DNA of 53,623 nt from the NCBI GenBank assembly GCA_965223405.1, contig CBDCWO010000003.1, positions 1 through 53,623 of the forward strand, read 5' to 3'. The stretch comes from CBDCWO01 sp965223405. GTDB taxonomy: Bacteria > Bacteroidota > Bacteroidia > Chitinophagales > Saprospiraceae. Numbering within the stretch: the stretch's first letter is position 1; each line of letters begins with the position of its first letter. The position numbers and the translations under genes were made by a program. The notes below the pieces were generated by a model. It had not been told where the DNA came from and ran no database searches. It saw only the letters and a program-made list of their open reading frames with translations. Positions 36,885-46,420 of this stretch are shown piece after piece.

Positions 36885-38255
36885 TTAGTTTGAAAACTTT
36901 TCTTTGGCGTTTTGCAAGTTCTTTTGAAAAAGTTTCAAGCGCGGGTCATTGTTCTTCTCAGCAAGGGACACGGCTTTTTTATAATTGATCATTGCTTTAC
37001 TCAATTTTCCATTCTCCGCCAACACTTCAGCATAACTGTCATAGACATTGGCAGAATTTGGAAATAATCGTGTATTGGTCTCCAGGATAAGTTCGGATTT
37101 GTTATTTTCTTTTCTCCTCAAATAGTCATATCCCATCTGGTTAATATCTCCTTCGTTTAGCAAACTCATGTGAACACACTGTTCAAAAAGCTTGTGTAAT
37201 TTGCTTTTCTCTCCTCCGGATTCTAAGTGATTGTATAGTCCAGATAGTGTGTTGCGATATTTTTCCATTTTCTTTTTTCGATAATTTTCTGCCATTGGTT
37301 TGGCATGAGCCAAGGCTTCAGTCAAAGCCTCTTTTGCCGAAGTTTCGAAATCCGGGATTACTCCCACACCTTCCCAATTGGTACCCGTAATGGGATTGAT
37401 TGCTCTTCCGGTAGGAATAAAAACAACCAAATCTTCATTAATTGGCACAGTACCTCCCGGATTTGCGCCTCCACCGGTCGTTTCTCCGATTAAAGTAGCT
37501 CGCTTCTGAGTTTGCATGTTGTAACTAAATTCCTCGGCACCGGAAAAAGTTCTATTACTGGTCAAAACAATTAAAGGAACATCAGGCAATTTTTCACCTG
37601 CCACCTCCGTAGTCCAAAATTCATCCGTACGATCTCCTTCCCTCCAATACAAACTATTCAAGTGAACCTTTTTGTCAAAGAAGTAAGAACATAAATACTG
37701 AACCATTGCCGGGCTACCTCCACCATTTTTACGCAAATCAATAATTATTGCATCGCAAGTATGAAGGAGGGCCATCATATGATCTACAACAGTAGCTCCA
37801 GCTTCCACAGGCGCAAAACCGCGAAGATCGAAATAGCCGATATTCCCCTCAAATTTCTTTACTTCCCGGAACCCGGCTGTCATTTCGCGGGTAAAGTTTA
37901 TTTGGTCTAATTTAATTTCAACGGCGTCCTTTCCAGAATTTCCCCGGCTGCGCATGGGCGGAGTAAGCCGGATACGCATGTGTTTATCGCGGTTGATTTC
38001 CTGCACACTTGATGTTAAGGATGTAGCGAATTCTTTCAGGCTACTTACCTGGTTAAAATCTCCATCCTTCAATTTAGTTTTCAGATATGCTGAAGTTTTT
38101 TGGGCGATCTCTGGAAAAACATATCGATCCTCCATCAGCTGAGACAGGCGTTCGATTACATTTTCTTTGTAATCTTGAGTTAATTCATCTTTTTGTGCGT
38201 TCAAATTCATCACAGAAATAGCACAAAAAAGGGTACTTAACAATATCGATTTCAT
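36885..38255 (-). CDS. S41-family serine peptidase, exported
   Basis: A 456-aa protein with a signal peptide (MKSILLSTLFCAISVMNLNA, then QKDE). The N-terminal helical part (about 25-100) resembles the interphotoreceptor retinoid-binding-type S41 lead domain. The S41 core spans about 135-290: NIGYFDLRGFAPVEAG, IIIDLRKNGGGSP, then the nucleophile Ser238 in SNRTFSGAEEFSYNMQTQ and GETTGGGANPGG. No PDZ domain is seen. The C-terminal 80 residues look like one or two TPR units (LFPNSANVYDSYAEVLAENG). Likely a periplasmic or cell-surface peptidase acting on peptide C-termini. Catalytic Ser present; the Lys of other S41 enzymes is not certain. Confidence 0.9.
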   Translation of the reverse strand: MKSILLSTLFCAISVMNLNAQKDELTQDYKENVIERLSQLMEDRYVFPEIAQKTSAYLKTKLKDGDFNQVSSLKEFATSLTSSVQEINRDKHMRIRLTPPMRSRGNSGKDAVEIKLDQINFTREMTAGFREVKKFEGNIGYFDLRGFAPVEAGATVVDHMMALLHTCDAIIIDLRKNGGGSPAMVQYLCSYFFDKKVHLNSLYWREGDRTDEFWTTEVAGEKLPDVPLIVLTSNRTFSGAEEFSYNMQTQKRATLIGETTGGGANPGGTVPINEDLVVFIPTGRAINPITGTNWEGVGVIPDFETSAKEALTEALAHAKPMAENYRKKKMEKYRNTLSGLYNHLESGGEKSKLHKLFEQCVHMSLLNEGDINQMGYDYLRRKENNKSELILETNTRLFPNSANVYDSYAEVLAENGKLSKAMINYKKAVSLAEKNNDPRLKLFQKNLQNAKEKFSN

Positions 38256-38329
38256 AGATCAGGCATTTTTCCACATAATACAGCCTGTGTACTATGAAAA
38301 ATTGTAAAAAAGTTTGTTTAACATTTTCT

Positions 38330-39205
38330 TTACATAAATGTGACCTCCTGACCAAAAGGATCATACTGACGGGTAAATCTCTTTTGAATAGCTTCCTGGG
38401 TTATTTTCAATAATTGAGGTTCGCTTTGATAAAAACGACGTGGCGTATGCTTAAAAAATGACTTAAATTCTTTGATAAAATGGGCTTGATCATAATAACC
38501 AGCCTCCAAACACAATTGGGTAAATTTCTTTTCCGGACTTTGGGATTGCAAAAAAAGGAAGTTATTCATACGCCAAATCCGGCACACGTGTTTGGGTGAT
38601 ATACCGATCTTATGAATAAAATTGTTGGCCAGGCTTAACTTATTGGTCGAAAAAGTAGCATACATCTCCTGAATTTTAACCATTCCTTTGCGATCCAGAA
38701 TGTAGTTGGTTTGATCTCTTAATGAATGATCGATATCGGGCGGAACAATTTTTCTCAACAAATTTTCGACCAGTTTTAATTTTTCGTCCAAACATTTAGC
38801 AGCGATAATTTCATAGATCTTGTTACAATCTGCATATAGGTACGGAAATACAGATTGTAAGGAAACGATCTGATCATTCCAAATAGACAATGAACTAAAG
38901 GATAATGTACCGAAGGCAAATGGTTTGAAACGGATGCCAAAGATCTCAATGGTTTGATTTGATTTGTAGGAAAAACTTGCGGTGCGTTGTCCCATAAATA
39001 AAGAATGCCCTCTTGATTTTTTCCATTTTGTTAAGCCCGCTTTACGGTAATAGAATGGATGGGAGCACAATAAAACTTCAAATGTACAATCCGGCGACAG
39101 CATTTCTGTGTCTCCTAATAAGTCTTCCGGTTTCAACACAAGATTCCAGTAACACTCTATGTGTTGTGAATACATCCCGGGTGGCTTAAACTCTTGGTAT
39201 TGCAA
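38330..39205 (-). CDS. AraC-family transcriptional regulator
   Basis: A 291-aa soluble protein with an N-terminal ligand domain of the DUF6597 type (MQYQEFKPPGMYSQHIECYW; GDTEMLSPDCTFEVLLCS; FGIRFKPFAFGTL) and a C-terminal AraC helix-turn-helix region (about 195-275, LANNFIHKIGISPKHVCRIW; CLEAGYYDQAHFIKEFKSFF; HTPRRFY). It is the only gene between the S41 peptidase and the repeat-rich region. Being upstream of and co-directional with the S41 gene (74-nt gap), it may regulate that gene; the ligand is unknown. Confidence 0.9.
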   Translation of the reverse strand: MQYQEFKPPGMYSQHIECYWNLVLKPEDLLGDTEMLSPDCTFEVLLCSHPFYYRKAGLTKWKKSRGHSLFMGQRTASFSYKSNQTIEIFGIRFKPFAFGTLSFSSLSIWNDQIVSLQSVFPYLYADCNKIYEIIAAKCLDEKLKLVENLLRKIVPPDIDHSLRDQTNYILDRKGMVKIQEMYATFSTNKLSLANNFIHKIGISPKHVCRIWRMNNFLFLQSQSPEKKFTQLCLEAGYYDQAHFIKEFKSFFKHTPRRFYQSEPQLLKITQEAIQKRFTRQYDPFGQEVTFM

Positions 39206-40510
39206 TTATCAAAGATTATAATCTGAAAATAAGCGCTTTAAAGCAGAACGACAACCAAATTTCTACATATAGTCCGGGAACTGCTACCAATTACTTTGAA
39301 TCTGATATGAATCACCTTAATTGAATTAGGTAATGAAGTAAAATTGCGCTCCACCCATTGTCATTGCGATTGCTATTGACACTGCTCTCGGATATTCCAC
39401 CCTCCTTAATCCCCCTCAAATTTATGAGTTATGAGTTGTGAGGGAGCAGAGAGCCTTTGAGGGGCTTGGCTCACACCAAATTGTCTGTTCTCAATTTTCA
39501 AATGGGACAAATTCGGTTTTAAGTTTGGCTTTTACAATTCAATGGCAATAATAAATCTCAATGGCAATTGCAACTCGTCATTGCCGATATATTGTTCCCT
39601 AAACAAAAACAAGAAACGAACGTCATTCTATTTAAGATTTTAACTTGATGTACTTTTGGTTCTGGGATGTAGTCTATCGTTTCGGGTATCTTTTTCCTTC
39701 TTTACTTTTTCGGATGAAAAAGTAACAAAAAATCTTATTTTCTTAAGGCAGCGTCCGTTGCACCAAAAATGGGAATCTGTTGCCCAGCCTAAAAGGGTTT
39801 AATAAATCGTCCAGTGGGTGAAGTCAAAAAAGTGGCTGTAATAAATGGAACAGATTGTAGTAGGCTCTCATAATTTGTAGCAGTCGGTTATTCAATAACC
39901 GGTGCCTATTTTATGTTGCGTTCCATTTATTAAGGCCTCATTTCAAGTTTACTTGGTTTATTCGGATTAATTTCTGATTATTTATTGAAAGTGAGATTCC
40001 AGCTTTTTTGACTTCTTCAACGCTGCTGTAAGAAAATCCCAAGATTCTCGAATCTCGCGTAGACGTTGTTGTTAAAACGCCAGTAATTTGCTTATTTGGT
40101 TTAATTTCTGGGTGGAAATTGACAGTTCAGGGGTTTGCCTTTATTTGTGTTGATGCACATGTTGGTTGCACGGTTCTAAGTGATAATCCATTCCTTATCT
40201 GCGTAAACCAAAACAAAAAACGAATGTCATCCTGAAATTTGCTTGCAAAGATTCAGGATCTCATTTAAGAGATTAGGATTCATTGGTAGATTTTCTCTGT
40301 CATCTGATTTCCGAATATTCCACCCCTTTCTTCCCCTCAATGGACCTCATTGGTCAGCCCCTCACAACTCATAACTCCTAACCCAGAACTCAAAGGGGTC
40401 TTTACAATTCAATAGCATCTCAATGACCATTGCAATATTGGTTTTCCTTTTTTGTTTCATTAATTCTTTGCCATTGCTATTGATCGCCATTTTACGCTCT
40501 ATGATTGACT
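39206..40510. repeat. Gene-free 1.3-kb region built of degenerate repeated blocks
   Basis: No supportable gene lies here. Three sequence blocks occur twice, in degenerate form: A (ATTCCACCCTCCTTAATCCC near 39400; ATTCCACCCCTTTCTTCCCC near 40315), B (TTTACAATTCAATGGCAATA near 39530; TTTACAATTCAATAGCATCT near 40400) and C (AAACAAAAACAAGAAACGAA near 39600; AAACCAAAACAAAAAACGAA near 40205). One C copy contains the hairpin ATCCTGAA...TTCAGGAT. A TTTTTCGGATGAAAAAGTAA stretch near 39707 is of the kind found repeatedly in Bacteroidota intergenic DNA. Decayed dispersed repeats or old mobile remnants are the likeliest origin. Confidence 0.5.
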
Positions 40511-41911
40511 CTAATTCTCTTTTGCATCTTGGTCATCACTACCCGGGGTGGCATGTCTGAGTTCTAATCCCACCGAGGTCCTCGGTTTAAAACCAGTCCA
40601 GTTTTCTTCATTGGAATCCTGATTTAAGTTTAAGTACTTGATATAATCCTTTTGCTTTAAGTGAATTCCAATGAAAGCAGTTACAAAATGCTGATTAATA
40701 TTATTAATGCGATTTTCATCCCAGGCAGGTTCTGCATAATGGAAGTATTCATTGAGTGGCAATTCCGGTTGTAAGGTTTCCGGAGGAGGAGGATTCGGAG
40801 CTACATTATGTCTGGCATTAATATATGTCAGAAGATAACGATCGGCATTGACTACTCCTTCATAGATCGCTTTGATGCCATCATCATACCCTGAAACATC
40901 ATCCTCACTGCCAGCAATGAAAAAAGTAGGCACTTTTACCCCCTTCAGTCCATCCTCATCCCATACTCCGCGAGCCATACCCCAGGGTGCAAAGGCCACC
41001 ACAGCCTTGATTCTTGAATCGAAGGATGCTTCGAATTCCGGATGGTCGAAGGTGCGAGTAACGATTGCTTTACTACCACCGGTCATCTTCGCAAAAAAGT
41101 TTACCAAAAGATCACTGTATCCGGCACCCACGACATTTAACACACCATAACCTCCCATCGAATATCCGATCAAAGCGGAATTGTTTACATCTACTTTCCC
41201 AAAGAGAAAATGGTCTTTTTCCTTTGAACTCAAATGAGCCACCTGGTCCAGTACGAATAGAATATCCTTGGGCCTGTTGAGTAAAGTACTTTGAAAGCCC
41301 GCTAAATCCCGATAGGTCGATTCGGTATGGTCAATCGCCACAACCACATATCCTTTTGAGGCCAAATTTTCAGTCAAATAGGTCAGCAATAACCTGGACC
41401 CAGGATAGCCATGCGATACAATTACCAGTGGAAAGGAATCTGATTCCTTTAGTGGATCAGCATTGCGGATAGCTCTCCCCATAAATGTAAAAGGGATAAG
41501 AGGTCTCTTGGGATTGCCGTTCAATCCCATAACCTGATCATAAACAACCAATTCCTCTGCATTTCCTTCCACCTCTGCAGGATACCATATTTCCAATGTC
41601 AACGGCCGATCATAGTGAGGATCGATGCTGTCTTTTGAATTAAGCACATCCACCTGATCTTTATGTATCAACTCTATAGTGCGCACACCGATGGTATAGG
41701 GGCCTCTGACAGCCAGTTCAGGAGCATCTGGCAAAGGGTCGCCATTGATAAAGGGATTTTTATCATTCTGAGAAAACGAGCACACTGCAAATAAAATCCA
41801 GATGCCTACAAAAAATGATTTCGTATTCTGCTTTGAGAAAAAATTCGTCTTCCAGGAGGATTTATTTGGACATTTCCCCTTTATCAATTGAATAAGTTCT
41901 GACCTATACAT
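40511..41911 (-). CDS. Exported alpha/beta hydrolase (PAF acetylhydrolase/dienelactone hydrolase-like)
   Basis: A 466-aa protein whose N-terminus contains a signal-like helix (about 30-47, FFVGIWILFAVCSFSQND) after a longer basic stretch; a later start is possible. The alpha/beta fold shows the oxyanion region LVIVSHGYPGSRLLLTYLTE, the nucleophile elbow ALIGYSMGGYGVLNVVGA, and a later acid and His in FIAGSEDDVSGYDDG and YINARHNVAPNP. The sequence preceding the core (GPYTIGVRTIEL; RPLTLEIWYPAE) is typical of the PAF acetylhydrolase/lipase group. Likely an esterase acting outside the cytoplasm; substrate unknown. It is divergent from the GATase-like gene. Confidence 0.85.
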   Translation of the reverse strand: MYRSELIQLIKGKCPNKSSWKTNFFSKQNTKSFFVGIWILFAVCSFSQNDKNPFINGDPLPDAPELAVRGPYTIGVRTIELIHKDQVDVLNSKDSIDPHYDRPLTLEIWYPAEVEGNAEELVVYDQVMGLNGNPKRPLIPFTFMGRAIRNADPLKESDSFPLVIVSHGYPGSRLLLTYLTENLASKGYVVVAIDHTESTYRDLAGFQSTLLNRPKDILFVLDQVAHLSSKEKDHFLFGKVDVNNSALIGYSMGGYGVLNVVGAGYSDLLVNFFAKMTGGSKAIVTRTFDHPEFEASFDSRIKAVVAFAPWGMARGVWDEDGLKGVKVPTFFIAGSEDDVSGYDDGIKAIYEGVVNADRYLLTYINARHNVAPNPPPPETLQPELPLNEYFHYAEPAWDENRINNINQHFVTAFIGIHLKQKDYIKYLNLNQDSNEENWTGFKPRTSVGLELRHATPGSDDQDAKEN

Positions 41912-42092
41912 AGCTTGTAATGAGTTTTGGTTTTACATTTCATCAATCAAATTACATAATAAGGCTTACAACTTATTAGTTGAAGTGATTTAAGAAGAAA
42001 TAAAATGTCTACAACCATCTGGATTTTATGCTTTTCAGAAAATTCAAAAGAAAATTGGTCTAATACTCTGGCATTCCATTATTTTGCAAGTG

Positions 42093-42869
42093 ATGCGAAT
42101 GAAATCAAAAGAAGAGATTAGGATTTTATTGATCCAAATCCGAAGAGATCCGTCCATGGTGCTTATTGAAAGACAAAGTTTCACCAGTCTTTCAGATTTA
42201 GCGGAGGAGCAATGGATTACTTTGGATGTCTACCGGGATCCTGATTTTAAACCTGCGATACTCGATCAATACGATGCATTCATGATCGGAGGACTTTCAG
42301 ATGATCCCAGCGACACCACTGAATATCCTTCACATTTCACCCCTTGGATTGAGAACCTCCATGATCTAATGAAGTATGCCATTAAAATTAAAAAGCCGGG
42401 CATGTTGTCTTGTGGTGGTTTCATGTTGGCTTCACGTATGTTAGGTGCTGAAATTGTCACTGATGAAAACCAGCGGGAGCTTGGATTCTATACACTTACT
42501 CTTACCCCTACAGCACAGTCCGATCTCCTATTTAAAAATTTCCCGGCTAAATTTAGCGCGGTAAGCGGACACATCAAGAGTACCAATAGTCTACCGAAAA
42601 ATTGCCAGTTGTTGGTTTCATCAGAGCGTTGTCCTATCCATGGATTTAAGGTTAAAGAGGCTCCATTTTATGCTTTCCAGTTCCACCCGGAGATGAAAGC
42701 CCAGGAATTAAAGGCGAGAGTGGAATTGTATAAGGATAAGTATTTTCGCTCCCATGAAGATTTTATAAAATTTATTTCTCTTCATTCCGATACCACAATT
42801 GCCAACAGCCTGGTTTCCCGATTCATCCATATGGTCATGGAAAACCAGGCTCTTTACAAAGAATCTTAA
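42093..42869 (+). CDS. Class I glutamine amidotransferase-like protein
   Basis: A protein of about 258 aa starting at ATG 42093 or 42099 (no clear ribosome site; a TTG at 42084 is also in frame). It has the triad layout of class I GATases: IRILLIQIRRDP at the start, YDAFMIGGLSDDPSD, the nucleophile elbow MLSCGGFMLASRMLG, and YAFQFHPEM with the His-Glu pair. Homologues either release ammonia for an amination partner or are stand-alone hydrolases of glutamine-like bonds. No synthetase domain is joined. It is convergent with the esterase gene, 22 nt apart. Confidence 0.82.
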   Translation: MRMKSKEEIRILLIQIRRDPSMVLIERQSFTSLSDLAEEQWITLDVYRDPDFKPAILDQYDAFMIGGLSDDPSDTTEYPSHFTPWIENLHDLMKYAIKIKKPGMLSCGGFMLASRMLGAEIVTDENQRELGFYTLTLTPTAQSDLLFKNFPAKFSAVSGHIKSTNSLPKNCQLLVSSERCPIHGFKVKEAPFYAFQFHPEMKAQELKARVELYKDKYFRSHEDFIKFISLHSDTTIANSLVSRFIHMVMENQALYKES

Positions 42870-42891
42870 GGTATTGTGATAACAATTCTCA

Positions 42892-43698
42892 TTATTTCCG
42901 GACCTGATCAGCTCTATTAATTGATCTACAAATCTGATCAAAAAACAAAAGGGTTTCCCGAATATGTTTTTGCCAATAAATCCATTCGTGGGCTCCCGGA
43001 TATTCTTTAAATTCATGTGGTATTTTTAGTTGATTCATCTGTCGATGAAGTATTTGGTTTGCTTCAAATAATGGATCACCGATTCCGCAGTCAAAACGAA
43101 TGGGTGGGAGTTTATCGAGATGGATTTGTAGGGCATCGATTACATTTGGAACTTCATTTTCCAGCAGACCATCTACAAGAGATTCTTCAACAAACAGATG
43201 CATCTGCTCTAACTTGGTAATTGAACTGTGCGCGGATATTGCATGAAACTTCTCTGCGAACCGGGCACCCAAACATAAAGCACCGTACCCCCCCATCGAC
43301 AATCCACCAATACATAAAGGGGAATCGCTCCCGGCACCTTCAATATTCTCAATAATCGCCCGTGGAACATCATCTACAATCCAGTGATCGAATTTCTGGT
43401 TGTGGTGGCCAAGATAAGCCGAACCATCTCCCCACAATCCATCTGATGGCATTGCCAGAATGGCCGGTTGGATTTTTTGCAAATCAATCAATTGTTGGGC
43501 TGCGAGATGAGCTCCACCCTGCAAAGGCCATGACCAAGCACTACCATACACTCCATGTAGTAAGATGTATATGGGCAAGTTGGTAGTTCCCGGATTCAGT
43601 GGCGGAACAAATACACAAATGTCGCCCCGCCCCAGCAAATTTCGTGATTTCACAGTCATGAATCGGAGGTGATCCCTTTCAAAAGACTGCTGTGACAA
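42892..43698 (-). CDS. Alpha/beta hydrolase-fold esterase
   Basis: A 268-aa protein similar to esterase D/Ag85-type hydrolases: PIYILLHGVYGSAWSWPLQG (oxyanion loop), ICIGGLSMGGYGALCLGARF-like elbow with Ser in LSMGG, a late Asp in FDCGIGDPLFEAN, and His in YPGAHEWIYW. No signal peptide is present. It is the third gene of a leftward cluster with the PhyH-type dioxygenase and a zinc alcohol dehydrogenase; the gap to the ADH gene is 60 nt, so co-transcription is likely. It may release an alcohol or acid that the neighbours oxidise. The activity on small esters is inferred. Confidence 0.87.
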   Translation of the reverse strand: MSQQSFERDHLRFMTVKSRNLLGRGDICVFVPPLNPGTTNLPIYILLHGVYGSAWSWPLQGGAHLAAQQLIDLQKIQPAILAMPSDGLWGDGSAYLGHHNQKFDHWIVDDVPRAIIENIEGAGSDSPLCIGGLSMGGYGALCLGARFAEKFHAISAHSSITKLEQMHLFVEESLVDGLLENEVPNVIDALQIHLDKLPPIRFDCGIGDPLFEANQILHRQMNQLKIPHEFKEYPGAHEWIYWQKHIRETLLFFDQICRSINRADQVRK

Positions 43699-43758
43699 TT
43701 CTATGGTTCTAAAACTGCTGATAACAAGCGATTTATTTAAATTTACTGTGGCTTGGTT

Positions 43759-44877
43759 TTATTCAAATCGAACCACCCCCTTGGCATTTTTCCCCTGAAG
43801 CATATCTTCAAATGCCAGCTGGAGTTCTTCTAATTGATATTCCCTGGTGATCATTTCATCCAACATCAAATCTCCCTTTTGATAAAGTTTCATCAATCTC
43901 GGAAAATCAATTTGGGGTTTACATTGTCCATATAGGGGATTTAGGTAGATCTTATCCCATTCAAATAGTCTCATATCAATGCTTAAAGGTTCCTCGATAC
44001 CACTAACCTGGATAGCTGTACCGGCATTTCTGACCATAGCCAAAGGGGCAGCTCCGAGAGCGGGTATGGCCGTACATTCGAAAGCATAATCCGCTCCCTG
44101 CCCTCCAAGCAATATTTTAACCTCTGCCGCTGCTGCACTCAAATTCGCGTCTGAAGGGCTGGCAAGGATCTCATCGGTTGCTCCGAACTGTTTGGCCAAC
44201 AACAACTTGTTTTCGTTGATATCAATGGCAATAATGGTAGCTGCTCCTGAGATGCGAGCAGCCTGGATTACATTCAGCCCTACTCCACCGCATCCAAGTA
44301 CGACTACGGAGCTTCCGGTACATACTTTGGCCGCATTGACGACTGAGCCATACCCAGTCATTACTCCACAACTGACTATCGAGGCAGCAGAAAAATTTAG
44401 ATCCGTGGCCTCTACTTTCACCAGGGCCGATTTTTTGAGCAATGCATATTCACTTAAAGTACCCAGATTGAAAGAACGCTGAATTGGCTGGCCACGCCAA
44501 AGTGTGCCCTCGCGATGCGGATGTCCTGTGGTATACCCATTGTCACCAGCGATTACCGGAGAATTGTTTTCACACAGGTGTTGATTTCCAATCTGGCATT
44601 GAAAGCAGGTTAGGCAAGGGGTGGCCCAATTCAAGATCACTTGATCACCTGTGGTATATTCCACAACGCCTTGTCCTACCTCTACCACGACTCCGGCTCC
44701 TTCATGGCCCATAACGAGTGGTTTTCCCCATTTCAGCGAATCGTAATCGGTGTGGCATATTCCAGCGGCTTTAATCTTTACCAATACTTCATCCGGATCA
44801 GGTCTTCCAAGGGTTACCTCATCGACAATAAATTGACCATCCCCGGTAGCAATCGCACACTTAGATCGGTATGTCAT
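43759..44877 (-). CDS. Zinc-dependent alcohol dehydrogenase (class III-like)
   Basis: A 372-aa medium-chain dehydrogenase. Catalytic zinc ligands are in GICHTDYDS (Cys41) and VMGHEGAG (His58-Glu59); the structural zinc lobe shows four cysteines in PCLTCFQCQIGNQHLC. The cofactor fold contains SVVVLGCGGVGLNVIQAA and AIDINENKLLLAKQFGA, favouring NAD. Family members resemble formaldehyde/mycothiol or aryl-alcohol dehydrogenases. It starts 3 nt after the PhyH gene stop, showing tight coupling, with an esterase gene downstream. The alcohol substrate is unknown. Confidence 0.92.
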   Translation of the reverse strand: MTYRSKCAIATGDGQFIVDEVTLGRPDPDEVLVKIKAAGICHTDYDSLKWGKPLVMGHEGAGVVVEVGQGVVEYTTGDQVILNWATPCLTCFQCQIGNQHLCENNSPVIAGDNGYTTGHPHREGTLWRGQPIQRSFNLGTLSEYALLKKSALVKVEATDLNFSAASIVSCGVMTGYGSVVNAAKVCTGSSVVVLGCGGVGLNVIQAARISGAATIIAIDINENKLLLAKQFGATDEILASPSDANLSAAAAEVKILLGGQGADYAFECTAIPALGAAPLAMVRNAGTAIQVSGIEEPLSIDMRLFEWDKIYLNPLYGQCKPQIDFPRLMKLYQKGDLMLDEMITREYQLEELQLAFEDMLQGKNAKGVVRFE

Positions 44878-44880
44878 CTT

Positions 44881-45780
44881 CTATTGAATTTGTTTTATGT
44901 CAAAAAGGAGTGGAAAAAACCGACCCTCCATTTTTTGCCCATTGGGTATTTTAGGAACACCAGTTAGTAACACTTCATCGGAATTGGACCGAGTGCCATC
45001 GGCAAATACGTTGAGGACAAGAGCCCTCCTGGAGATATCGGATTTATTTTCGTAAGACCCATGTACCATCAAAGGGTGATGAAAGGTACCATATCCTTTG
45101 GGCATTTCAATAGCCACTTTGTGGTGATATTCCTCTCTCTGCGATGGAGTCAGATAATCCACCAAACTATCCATTTTTCCAGCGAGGTCTATTTTGTCCA
45201 GTAATTTCCATTTGTGGCTCTTTGGAATATAGTAGAGGCATCCATTTTCTGTAGTCGCATCATCCAGTCCTACCCAACAGGTCAAATGCTGAATCGGAAC
45301 GGTTCTGGTCCAATAGCTATAATCCTGATGCCAGGCAACAACGCCTCCATGTTTGGCCGGTTTGCAAAACAATTGGTCGTGCCAGAATCTGACCGCTTTG
45401 TTGCCTAACAGTTGGCAAGCTGCAACTACAAATCTCGGATTCCAGAGCAGGTCATGAAAACCCTCTGTAATTCGCCAATGCCCCAAAGAATGAAAAAGAA
45501 CTGTATTAGGATCAGTTGACTCATTGCTGTGGAATTCATAAAACAAATCGTGTTTAGGATGCCTGGCAGTATTAATCTCGTACAATTCAACTCTGAGCTG
45601 ATCGACCTGATGATCATCCAGAATTTTTACATGGCTCAAGTACCCATTTTCATTAAAAAAATCCACCTGATCATTCGACAATCTATATTGCTGCCAGATT
45701 TCTTTTTCTGAGAGTTTTGGAAAAAGGTCACCTATCAGTTCATGATATACCGACAGATCTCTGTTTTGCACTGTTGCCAT
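44881..45780 (-). CDS. Phytanoyl-CoA dioxygenase-family protein
   Basis: A 299-aa Fe(II)/2-oxoglutarate-type oxygenase of the PhyH family. The metal triad is His151-x-Asp153 in VAWHQDYSYW and a distal His240 in PLMVHGSYENKS, and Arg252 (SRRALVLN) would bind 2-oxoglutarate. The double-stranded beta-helix core covers about 95-270, and the N-terminal FNENGYLSHVKILDDHQVDQ is typical. It hydroxylates a substrate with O2, releasing CO2 and succinate. First gene of the cluster with ADH and esterase, so an oxygenase, dehydrogenase, hydrolase route is plausible. Substrate not deducible. Confidence 0.92.
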   Translation of the reverse strand: MATVQNRDLSVYHELIGDLFPKLSEKEIWQQYRLSNDQVDFFNENGYLSHVKILDDHQVDQLRVELYEINTARHPKHDLFYEFHSNESTDPNTVLFHSLGHWRITEGFHDLLWNPRFVVAACQLLGNKAVRFWHDQLFCKPAKHGGVVAWHQDYSYWTRTVPIQHLTCWVGLDDATTENGCLYYIPKSHKWKLLDKIDLAGKMDSLVDYLTPSQREEYHHKVAIEMPKGYGTFHHPLMVHGSYENKSDISRRALVLNVFADGTRSNSDEVLLTGVPKIPNGQKMEGRFFPLLFDIKQIQ

Positions 45781-45970
45781 GATTACTCGTTTTATGGATA
45801 AAAGTATTTCATTTTACAGATTTCTGTATACGCCCCGCTATTAAAAAATTTGATTCTCCCTTTCTGGAACAATCCAAAACAAACTATTCTAAAATTAACC
45901 GAAGGATTTTTTGATGCTTGTCTACTAAGGTAATATACACTTAATTCTTTAACTCAAATTTAGGCAAGTC

Positions 45971-46309
45971 ATGAATTTACCAAACATAAAATACATCATA
46001 AGTCTCTTACTGGGACTTCTGGCAAGTACCAAGGAACAGGAAATCCTCACAGTAAATAATTCCTCCGAGACAACATTGCAAAAACAAAATTGTGTGGGTG
46101 TGGCCTCTGTGGACGACTCTCGACTGGATTGTTCGGTGACCCTGCATCGGGAAAACCTGGTTACGATCACCCAAAATGAAATGACCCGGACCATCATTTC
46201 AAATGGGATACCAAATCATATAGTTGGACTTTTTGGAGGAGGAAAGGGATCAAAATCAGCTGGACAATGCGATAATACCCAATTGAATTCAGGAATAATT
46301 TTTACTTAA
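45971..46309 (+). CDS. Small exported protein of unknown function, possibly truncated YHYH-type
   Basis: A 112-aa frame with an N-terminal hydrophobic segment (IKYIISLLLGLLAS) that may be a signal peptide, followed by mostly beta-strand sequence with three cysteines (QNCVG; RLDCS; GQCDN). The segment NLVTITQNEMTRTIISNGIP, followed by NHIVGLFGG, resembles the start of YHYH-domain proteins (typical pattern NGIPNH..G.F), but the domain would then stop abruptly. No continuation is seen in other frames up to 46340. It may be a decayed gene or a short secreted protein. Low-certainty call. Confidence 0.45.
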   Translation: MNLPNIKYIISLLLGLLASTKEQEILTVNNSSETTLQKQNCVGVASVDDSRLDCSVTLHRENLVTITQNEMTRTIISNGIPNHIVGLFGGGKGSKSAGQCDNTQLNSGIIFT

Positions 46310-46409
46310 TAAGCTCTGATAATCACCCTGTAGTTCAACGGTTTGCAAAGGCAAAATAGTAGAGGTTAAATGATCCAATCTTATCTCTTTTTCATTTTCC
46401 GGAAATTAT

Positions 46410-46417
46410 TATCTTTG
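46410..46417 (+). promoter_or_regulatory. Bacteroidota -7 promoter element before the tRNA leader
   Basis: TATCTTTG matches TAnnTTTG. It stands 3 nt before the hairpin at 46421-46438, so a transcript starting here would begin in or next to that hairpin and run toward tRNA-Pro. Confidence 0.5.
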
Positions 46418-46420
46418 CTC

